Source of the DNA: Streptomyces sp. JJ36
GTDB lineage: Bacteria > Actinomycetota > Actinomycetes > Streptomycetales > Streptomycetaceae
Direction of reading: 5' to 3'
DNA length: 36,250 nt
NCBI RefSeq assembly: GCF_021696945.1
Contig: NZ_JACYHE010000063.1
Span: 1 to 36,250 of the forward strand
The notes beneath the pieces were generated by a model that saw only the letters and a program-made list of their open reading frames with translations, made no database searches and had not been told where the DNA came from. Both the position numbers and the translations under genes were made by a program. This document shows, piece after piece, positions 16,283 to 23,539 of the stretch (the first letter of the stretch is position 1; the number at the start of each line of letters is the position of its first letter).

Positions 16283-19200
16283 TCTCGCCGTGCACCTCCT
16301 GCTCCTCGGTCTCCGGCCGGGGCAGTCCGGGGCGCAGGTGTTCCTCGACACTGATGTACTTCAGCCCGGCGCGCAGGTCCGCGTCGTTCCGCAACCGGAT
16401 GACGAGCGGGAACTCGGCGAGCGCCGTGGTGTCGAACAGGCCGGTGGTGTAAAGGAGCTGGACCCCGAGGGCGTCCGCCACGGCGCGTTGCAGTTCCAGC
16501 AGATAGGTGGCGTTGGCACGTCCGATGGGGTTGTCGAGGAAGAGGGTGCCGGCGTGCCGGTGCCGGTCATGGCCGCGGTCGTTGCTGCGCAGTGCGGCCA
16601 TGGTGCAGTAGAGGGCGATGGCGGCGGTGAGGAGCTGGCCGCCGGAGAAGACGTCGCCCATCTGCCCGACCGGCACCCGCTCCGCGCGCAGCACGGCGTC
16701 CGGCTTGAGGATCTCCACGGCGACACCGCGCGGCCGGAGCGCCGCGTGCACGCCGCGCAGCAGGAGGGACATGCCGTCCCGGCGCAGGTCGGAGTTCTTG
16801 CGCACGGCGGCCCGGGTGGCCTCGTCGATCACCTCGCCGAGCCGTTCGGTCAGGGTGGCCTGGTCCGGGTCGTCGAAGCGGATGCGCAGGAACTCCTGGC
16901 CGGACCACTCCCCCAGTCCCTCGGGCAGCCGGGAGAGCCGCTGGGCGGACCGCAGCGTGGCCAGCGAGGACTCCACCAGACCGCGTAGCCGGTCCACGAT
17001 GCTGTCGCGGTTGCGTTCGAGCTGTTCCAGCTCGTCGGTGAGTACCCGCAGCCGGGGGGCGAAGGCGTCCGCCCAGGCGGCGGCGTGGTCCGGCAGGGCC
17101 GCGGCGGGCAGCTCCCGGATCTGCTGGCGGGCGGGGGTGCGGACCTGCTCGTAGCGGGTGGAGTTGGCGTGCCGGACGAGGACGTCGGCGGCCTCCCGCA
17201 CGGCCTGATCCGCGGCGCTCAGATCGGCGGCGCAGCCACGCAGCGAGCGGCGGGCCTGAGCCGCCGCCTGCCGTGCCTCGGCGGCGCCGCCGGCGTAGGG
17301 CTCGGGAGGCTCGCCGCCGGCCTCCTCGCCGCCGTGCGGGTCGCGGAGCAGGTCGCGGAGGAGGGCGGCGGTCTCGTCGAAGGCCGAGGCGGCGTCCTCG
17401 GCGGCGTGGTGCGCCTGCACCAGCTCGCGGTGGGCGGTACGGGCGGCGTCCAGCTCGTCACCGCGGGCGGCGAGTTCGGCGTTGGCCGTACGCAGCAGGT
17501 CCTGCGCCTGCTCGGCGTCGGCGGGCACCCGTTCGGCGGGCAGCTCGGTGTGGGCCTCGCCGTCGGCCGGGGCGAGTCGTTCGGCCTCGCCGCGCAGCCG
17601 GCCGAGCTGCTCGCTGGCCGCGGAGGCGCGGGCCTCAAGGAGTTGCACCTGCTCCTCGGCGCGGGCCACGGCGGCCTGCCGGGAGGGGCCGTCGGCGCCC
17701 TCCGGCCCCTGGAGGAGCTGGGCGGCGCGGGTGCGGACCTTCTGGCTGAGCCGGTCCAGCGCGGCGCGTGCCGCGGTCTCGTCGCCCTCGGCCCGGGCCT
17801 GCTCGGCGCGCAGGTCGGCGCCCACACCGACCTGTTCGTAGAGCTGCGAGGCGGAGCGGTGGGCCTCGCGGAGGGCGGGCAGCGAGGACTCCGGCGGCTC
17901 GGCGGAGAGATCGAGGTCGTCGGGGACGCCGGCGATCTCGGCCCGCTCGGCGCGCAGCGCGCGGGCGGTGCGCCGGGCGTCGTCGGCGGCGCGCTGGGCG
18001 GCGCGCCGGTCCTCGTCGGCGGCGCGGGCCCGCTCCAGGCAGGCGGCGGCGCGGCGCTCCGGCTCGTCCGCCTCGTCTGCCAGTTCCCGCAGCCGGGTCT
18101 GCCAGGCGGAGCGTTCGCGCAGCCGGAAGGCGAGGCCGGCGAGGGCGTCGGCGCTGCGCCGGGTCTGCTGGGCGCGTTCCTGCCGCTCCTCGCGGAGGCG
18201 GGCGGTCTCGGCCTCCGCCTCGCCGGCCTCGGCCCGGGCGGCCTCCGCGCGGGCCAGGCGCTCGCGCGCCTCCTCCGCAGCCGTACGGGCGTCCGCCGCC
18301 GCGGCGGCCAGCTCGGCCAGCCGCCCGGCGGGGCACCCGGTGCGCCAGGAGGCCAGCCGGGCGGCGAGGGAGCGGTCGGCGGAGAGCCGGGCGGCGAGGG
18401 AGCGGATCTCCTCGTCCCGGGCGAGGGCGCGTTCGCGGAGCTGGTGCCGTTCGTCGTCGGCGGCGTGCTCGTCGTGCATGGCCGGGTTGGGCGGCACCAG
18501 GAAGACGGAGTCGTCCCGGGTGTCGGGCGCGGGGGTGGGGGCGAGCAGGGCGGCCGCGGTGCCCACGGCCACGGCGGAGCGGGGCAGCAGGGCCGCGTCG
18601 GCGAGCGCCTCCCGGGCGCGGGCGTGGCTGTCCGGGTCGGTGATCACGACGCCGTCGACCAGTTCCGGGCGGGCGGCCAGCACGGCGGCGTGGTCGGACG
18701 GGTCGACGGCCTGGGCGAGATAGCGCCAGCCGGGCAGCGCGGGGATGCCGCGCTCGCCGAGGAACTCGACGGTGGCGGTGACGTCCGGGCCGGGCGGCAG
18801 CAGTCCGCCGTCGCCGAGCGCGCCGAGCATCCGGGAGTCCTCCGCGGCGGCGGTGCGCAGCTCGAAGAGGTGCCGCTCGGCGGCGGCGACTCCCTCGTCG
18901 AGGAGCTCCTGGAGGGCGTCGGCGTTGCGGTCCAGCTCCTCCGCGGTCAGGGCGCCGGGCGCGCCCCGGTGCGGTGCGGCGTCCGCACCGGCCGTCTCCG
19001 CCGTGCCGCCGGGGGCGGCCGGCGGGGTGCCGTCCCCGTGCCGCTGGCCGGGCAGGCCGGCGGCCGGTGCGGCGGCGGGCAGCCCGAGGAGGCCGGCGAG
19101 CCGCGGTTCGGCGCCGAGTGCGGCGGCGGTGCGCTGCTCGGCCTGGTGGGCGGCCTCGGCGGCGGCGGCCGCGTCGGCGGCACGGGCGGCGGCCAGTTCG

Positions 19201-20918
19201 GCGCGGGCGTGCTCGGTGGCGGCCTCCTGGGCCCGCTCGGCGGCACGGCGGGCGTTCTCCCGGGCGGCGTCCCAGGCGGCGACGGCCTCCCGTTCGGCGT
19301 CGCTGGCCGCGAGCGCGGCGCGGGCGGGATCGGCGTCCGGGGCCGAGTCGTCCAGCCAGCCGGCCCGTACGGCCTCCGCGGTCTCCTGCTCCACCTCGTC
19401 CAGGCGCTGCCGGAGGTGCTCGCTCTCGCTGCGGGCCCGCTCCGCGGCGGTGGCGGCGGCGGTGGCCTCCCGGTGGGCGGCGTCGCTCTCGGTCTGCAGG
19501 GCGGCGGCGCGCTCCTCCTCCTCGGCGGCGACGCGCTCACCGTCCTCGGCGGCGGCGTGCAGGGCGCGGACCAGGGCGGCCGCGGCGCGGCCGCGGGCGG
19601 CGAGGGCGGGGGCGGCGTCCCGCTCGGCCTCCTGGATGGCGGCGGCCACCCGCGCGGCCCGGTCGGCGGCGGCGCGGTGCTGGAGCACCGTCTCGGTGGC
19701 CTGCCAGGCGGAGTGCAGCGTACGGGCCTCGGTGAGCTCCCGGCGCTGGGCGGCCGCGGACTTCTCGGCGGCGGACAGTGCCAGGGAGGCGTGCCGGTAG
19801 GCCAGTTCGGCGGCGACCAGGGAGGCACGGGAGCGTGAGCGCTCGGCGGCGCCGACGGCCTCCTCCGCCGCGGCGACCCGCTCGGCGAGGGCGGCGGCGC
19901 GGCCCCGTTCCTCGGTACCGCGGGCGGACAGCCGGTGGGCGAGGGTGCGGGTGCGGCGCTCGGCTCCGGCGTGGATCTCGCGGGCCCGGTCGCGTGCGGC
20001 GGCGGCCTCCGCGATGCGGGTGAGGAGGTCGAGTGAGCCGGCGGTGAAGTCGCGCTCGGCGGTGAGTTCGGCACGCCGGCCGAGCTTGTGCGCGAATCCG
20101 TGCACCAGGTCGGCGAGGCCGTCGGTGTCCCGGGTGTCGGTGACGGCACGCAGCAGCAGGTCGGTGAAGTCGGCGTCGTTCTTGACCGCGAAGAGGCCGG
20201 CGGCCTCGCCCTCGTCGGCGTTCATCTCCCGCTGGTAGCGGAAGAGTTCCGGGTCCAGCCCGAGGCCGGTGAGGTGCTCGACCCAGCGCTCGTGCACCTC
20301 CTCCCAGGCGACGTCCAGGTTCGGGTACGCCTTGCCGGTCTCGGTGAGGACGTCCCGGAAGCCCTTCATGGTGCGGCGCCGGCCGCGCGCGGAGGAGGTG
20401 CCCTCCCGCGAGGGCCGCACGCCGGCCGACTCGGCCACCGGCAGCGAGTCGAGACTCATGCCGGGGCCGGGCCGGAAGGAGTACCAGGCCTCGGCGAACT
20501 TCCGCGGGTCGCCGGAGACCTGGCGGCCGCGCCACTCGCTGACCTTGCCGACCACGACGGTCTCGCCGGTGCGGGTGTGCTGCCACTCCAGGGCCACGTG
20601 CCCGCAGTCGTCGGCCAGCAGGAACTTGCGCAGCACGCCGGAGCTGGCGCCGCCGAGGGTGTTGCGGTGGCCGGGCAGCATCACCGAGAAGATGAGCTTG
20701 AGCAGCACCGACTTGCCGCCGCCGTTCTCCAGGAAGAGCACCCCGGCGGGGGCGGGCCGGCGGGGCGGCCCGGGCGGTTCCTCCTCGAAGAAGTCCGCCT
20801 GTGCGGGGGCCGGGCTGGGCACGGGCTCGCCGACTCCGCGGAGGTCCAGGACGGTGTCGGCGTAGCGCGCGCCGGCGGGCCCGATGGAGTAGAGGCGGAT
20901 CCGGGACAGCTCGTACAT
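16239..20918 (-). CDS. SMC-like ATPase of a MukB/MksB/JetC-type complex
   Basis: This 1559-residue protein has the SMC plan. The N-terminal ATPase head carries a Walker A-like ENGGGKS at 64-70, followed by LLKLIFSVMLPGHRNTLGG. Two long Ala/Glu/Arg-rich coiled-coil arms flank a compact globular region near 700-810 (ALPGWRYLAQAVDP, LVDGVVITDPDS), in the hinge position. The C-terminal head carries the signature FSGGQLLTAAIALYC (1424-1438) and Walker B TLFLDNP (about 1458-1464). Such proteins dimerise and, with a kleisin and a KITE subunit, extrude DNA loops. A Pro/acid-rich insert at 31-57 precedes Walker A. Genes for candidate partners lie directly upstream (75 bases). The start has a weak GAGAG ribosome site. 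It is neither the canonical Smc nor, as far as I can tell, RecN/SbcC. No JetD/MksG nuclease gene is near. Confidence 0.85.
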   Translation of the reverse strand: MYELSRIRLYSIGPAGARYADTVLDLRGVGEPVPSPAPAQADFFEEEPPGPPRRPAPAGVLFLENGGGKSVLLKLIFSVMLPGHRNTLGGASSGVLRKFLLADDCGHVALEWQHTRTGETVVVGKVSEWRGRQVSGDPRKFAEAWYSFRPGPGMSLDSLPVAESAGVRPSREGTSSARGRRRTMKGFRDVLTETGKAYPNLDVAWEEVHERWVEHLTGLGLDPELFRYQREMNADEGEAAGLFAVKNDADFTDLLLRAVTDTRDTDGLADLVHGFAHKLGRRAELTAERDFTAGSLDLLTRIAEAAAARDRAREIHAGAERRTRTLAHRLSARGTEERGRAAALAERVAAAEEAVGAAERSRSRASLVAAELAYRHASLALSAAEKSAAAQRRELTEARTLHSAWQATETVLQHRAAADRAARVAAAIQEAERDAAPALAARGRAAAALVRALHAAAEDGERVAAEEEERAAALQTESDAAHREATAAATAAERARSESEHLRQRLDEVEQETAEAVRAGWLDDSAPDADPARAALAASDAEREAVAAWDAARENARRAAERAQEAATEHARAELAAARAADAAAAAEAAHQAEQRTAAALGAEPRLAGLLGLPAAAPAAGLPGQRHGDGTPPAAPGGTAETAGADAAPHRGAPGALTAEELDRNADALQELLDEGVAAAERHLFELRTAAAEDSRMLGALGDGGLLPPGPDVTATVEFLGERGIPALPGWRYLAQAVDPSDHAAVLAARPELVDGVVITDPDSHARAREALADAALLPRSAVAVGTAAALLAPTPAPDTRDDSVFLVPPNPAMHDEHAADDERHQLRERALARDEEIRSLAARLSADRSLAARLASWRTGCPAGRLAELAAAAADARTAAEEARERLARAEAARAEAGEAEAETARLREERQERAQQTRRSADALAGLAFRLRERSAWQTRLRELADEADEPERRAAACLERARAADEDRRAAQRAADDARRTARALRAERAEIAGVPDDLDLSAEPPESSLPALREAHRSASQLYEQVGVGADLRAEQARAEGDETAARAALDRLSQKVRTRAAQLLQGPEGADGPSRQAAVARAEEQVQLLEARASAASEQLGRLRGEAERLAPADGEAHTELPAERVPADAEQAQDLLRTANAELAARGDELDAARTAHRELVQAHHAAEDAASAFDETAALLRDLLRDPHGGEEAGGEPPEPYAGGAAEARQAAAQARRSLRGCAADLSAADQAVREAADVLVRHANSTRYEQVRTPARQQIRELPAAALPDHAAAWADAFAPRLRVLTDELEQLERNRDSIVDRLRGLVESSLATLRSAQRLSRLPEGLGEWSGQEFLRIRFDDPDQATLTERLGEVIDEATRAAVRKNSDLRRDGMSLLLRGVHAALRPRGVAVEILKPDAVLRAERVPVGQMGDVFSGGQLLTAAIALYCTMAALRSNDRGHDRHRHAGTLFLDNPIGRANATYLLELQRAVADALGVQLLYTTGLFDTTALAEFPLVIRLRNDADLRAGLKYISVEEHLRPGLPRPETEEQEVHGEITATRMYRRPAEQG

Positions 20919-20993
20919 GGGGCGGACTCTCGTTGCGGACGGGTCGGTGGGCGGTCGGCCGGCGGGACGTTGCCGGGCCGGAGGGGTGCCGGG

Positions 20994-21881
20994 TCAGGAG
21001 TGGAAGGGGAGGCCGGCCTCGGCGGTGAGATCCAGCGGGTCGGACTCGTCCGGCGGCAGCAGCGTCGCGCTGCCGTCGCTGACCGGCACGACGCCGAGGT
21101 CCAGCAGTTCGGCCATGGCGGCGCTGCCGGCCATGTCGCGCACCTGGAGCTGGTACCGGGCGGTGGTGCGGTAGGTGCCGCCGGCCTCGTCCCCGGTGCG
21201 CTGGAGGAAACCGGAGTCGGCGAGGAAGGCCACGGCCTTGGCGACGATGCCGGTGGTCGAGCCGGCCAGGCGCCGGGCGTCCTTGGTGGCGCCGGTGGCG
21301 CTGCGCCGGCTCCAGACGCGCCACGCGGCCTCCAGGCCGGGCGCGCCGGTGGCGGGGTCGGTGTTCTCGCCCTGTTCCTCGGCGCGTTCGGCGAGCCGGC
21401 GGCAGGCCTGCCGGACGAAGCCGTCCACCCCGTTGACCGTGATCCGGCCGATGTAGCCGTCGTCCGCCAGGTCCTCGGGCCGGGGGAAGGCCAGCGCGGC
21501 GGTGGCGAGATGGGCCAGGCCGTGCAGGAAGCGGTCGGCCGAGTCGGCGGTGGCGCGGCGGGCGTAGTCGCCCATGCGGACGGCGAAGACGGAGTCCTCG
21601 CCGGCGGCCAGGGCCATGCCCGCACGGGTGGAGACCTCCAGCACGACCAGGCCGAGTCCGGTGGCGACGGCATCGGCGAGGCGTGCGAACGCGGGCTCCT
21701 CGCGGTGGCGGCGGAGCAGCTCGGCGTACTCGGCGTCGCGGGCCGGGAGGAGCTTGGGGTGCAGCCCGAAGGAGACCAGCCGGGCGGCGTCGGCCGCGTC
21801 GGCGGGCGTGACGGCGGACGTGCCGTGGCCGGCGCCCGGCCGGGGGCCGTCTGGTGCGGTGTCGGTGTCGTGGGCGGTCAC
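20994..21881 (-). CDS. probable KITE-type (MukE/MksE/JetB-like) subunit of the SMC complex
   Basis: This 295-residue cytoplasmic protein lies between the kleisin-like and SMC-like genes. It is predicted to be largely helical, with two winged-helix-like units: one around HPKLLPARDAEYAELLRRH to GLVVLEVSTRAG, and one around TTGIVAKAVAFLADSGFLQRT followed by the strand pair GTYRTTARYQLQVRD. That last pattern (helix, wing, tyrosine-rich strand) is typical of MukE/JetB C-termini. KITE subunits bind the kleisin middle region and DNA. The GTG at 21881 follows GGGAG at a somewhat long spacing and lies 55 bases after the kleisin stop. The assignment rests on position, size and fold pattern, not on a diagnostic motif. 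Confidence 0.65.
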   Translation of the reverse strand: MTAHDTDTAPDGPRPGAGHGTSAVTPADAADAARLVSFGLHPKLLPARDAEYAELLRRHREEPAFARLADAVATGLGLVVLEVSTRAGMALAAGEDSVFAVRMGDYARRATADSADRFLHGLAHLATAALAFPRPEDLADDGYIGRITVNGVDGFVRQACRRLAERAEEQGENTDPATGAPGLEAAWRVWSRRSATGATKDARRLAGSTTGIVAKAVAFLADSGFLQRTGDEAGGTYRTTARYQLQVRDMAGSAAMAELLDLGVVPVSDGSATLLPPDESDPLDLTAEAGLPFHS

Positions 21882-21936
21882 GGGTGGTTCAGCTCCCGGA
21901 GAGGGGGTCGTGCGGTCTGCGCGGCGGGGGTGGGGG

Positions 21937-23454
21937 TCATGCCGCCTCCGTGCGGGCGGCGGCCATCCCGGCGGCGTCCAGCCGGGCGGTGCCGACCACC
22001 AGGTCGGCGCCACCGAACTCGGGGTCGTCGAGCTCGGTGCCGTCGTCGGCGGCGAAGAGCAGCCGCTCCTCGCCCTGCCGGTAGGCGGTGCCCACCGGCG
22101 GGCTGGCGGCGTGCACGGCCAGCAGCGCGACGAGATAGGGGAGTTCGGGGTCGCGGCGCCGGGCGTCGGCGAGCAGCCCGGAGAGCCTCCGGGGTGCGTC
22201 GGCGGGCAGGTCGAGAAGCTCCATGGCGGCGTCGAACTGCACCTCGCTGAACCGGCTGTCGTCCGGGGTGGCGACCAGGTCGGGCTCGGGCATCTCGGCG
22301 CCGAGGTGTTCGCGCGGCGCGGGCGGGGTGAGCAGCAGCTCCGTCAGGTCGCCGAGGCGGACCGCGGCGGGGGTGCGCAGGCCGGCACCGCGGGCGAAGA
22401 ACGCGTCGGTGATCCGGGTGGCCTGCTCCAGCGGCAGCGGCAGCACCGGGCTCAGCAACTGCCCGTACAGGTCGGTGCCGGCGCGGGCGGCGGGCGGGGC
22501 GAAGGCCTGCCGGTCCTGCTCGGCGCGGAACAGCGGGCCCGCCTCCAGCAGCCGCGACTGGAGCTGGGTGTGCCGCCGGATGCAGTCCTTGACGATGTCG
22601 ACGAGCTCCGCGGCGCGCCGCTTGTGGTCCGGGCCGCGCTCGCCGGCGGCCTCGTCCCGCACCCTGCGGATGTTGGTGAGAATGGCGTTCTCGTGGCGGT
22701 AGCGGTCGGCGACGTGGTCCAGCGCCTCGGTGATCATGTCGGGCACCGCCTGCAGCCAGTCCACCGCGCGGACGTTCCGCCGGGTGGCCTCCAGGGTGCG
22801 GCGCAGCGCCTCGGCGTACTGGACCGTGCGGTAGCGGGCCTGCTCGGCGGCGAGCTGGGCGTCGGCGAGCCGGCCGCGGCTGATCAGCACCTCCAGCTTC
22901 ACCTCGGCGGCGATCTGTGCGCTGGTGACGTCCGTGTCGAGGGCCCCGACCAGGACGTTCACCGCCTCGTCCGTGGTGCGCAGGCAGACGCCGCCGCCCG
23001 CACCGGGGACCTCCTCGATGAGCTTGAAGTCGTAGTCCCGGCGGACGTAGACGCCGTCGGTGCCGAAGGTGCCGTAGACCGTGCGGAAACCGCGGTCCAC
23101 GCTGCCCACGTTGATCAGGCTCTCCAGCACCCAGCGGGCGACCCGCTCGTGCTCGGCCGGGTCGCGCTGCGGGGCCTGCGCGGCGACCCGGGGCAGCAGC
23201 CGGGCGACGACCTGCTCGTGGTCGGCCCCGGTGTCGAAGTCCATGGCGAGCGTGACGAGGTCGATCGCGGCGAGCGCGACCTCGGCCATGGCGTAGGTGC
23301 CGTACTCGCCCGCGAGGTTGGCCTTGCGGACGTCCAGGTCGTGCAGGGGCGCGGTGCAGGCGAGCGCGCGCAGCCGCCGGGCGAGCCCTTCGTCGGCGGC
23401 GGGCCCGGGCGCCGGGGACGGGACGGTCGTCGGGGCGTGATCGGTCACGGCCAC
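21937..23454 (-). CDS. probable kleisin (MukF/MksF/JetA-like) subunit of the SMC complex
   Basis: This 505-residue cytoplasmic protein is the first gene of the SMC operon. An N-terminal winged-helix-like part (LARRLRALACTAPLHDLDV to RWVLESLINVG) is followed by GTDGVYVRRDYDFKLIEE and a long helical middle (TSAQIAAEVKLEVLISRGRL onward) with many Arg/Gln/Glu heptads. The C-terminal part includes a second small domain (DDSRFSEVQFDAAMELLDLP). This matches the MukF/JetA plan of terminal domains that bridge the SMC heads. The GTG at 23454 has no clear ribosome site; TAGTGT just upstream could be a -10 of a leaderless message, and GTG 23448 is an alternative. It starts 85 bases after the GAF-SpoIIE stop. 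Confidence 0.65.
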   Translation of the reverse strand: MAVTDHAPTTVPSPAPGPAADEGLARRLRALACTAPLHDLDVRKANLAGEYGTYAMAEVALAAIDLVTLAMDFDTGADHEQVVARLLPRVAAQAPQRDPAEHERVARWVLESLINVGSVDRGFRTVYGTFGTDGVYVRRDYDFKLIEEVPGAGGGVCLRTTDEAVNVLVGALDTDVTSAQIAAEVKLEVLISRGRLADAQLAAEQARYRTVQYAEALRRTLEATRRNVRAVDWLQAVPDMITEALDHVADRYRHENAILTNIRRVRDEAAGERGPDHKRRAAELVDIVKDCIRRHTQLQSRLLEAGPLFRAEQDRQAFAPPAARAGTDLYGQLLSPVLPLPLEQATRITDAFFARGAGLRTPAAVRLGDLTELLLTPPAPREHLGAEMPEPDLVATPDDSRFSEVQFDAAMELLDLPADAPRRLSGLLADARRRDPELPYLVALLAVHAASPPVGTAYRQGEERLLFAADDGTELDDPEFGGADLVVGTARLDAAGMAAARTEAA

Positions 23455-23539
23455 ACACTATGCGGTCGCACCGACAGCGGCCGAAGCGCCGCCCGGGCGG
23501 GCCGTGGCCCGCGGCGATCCCGCGCGCCCCCGGCGTTCC

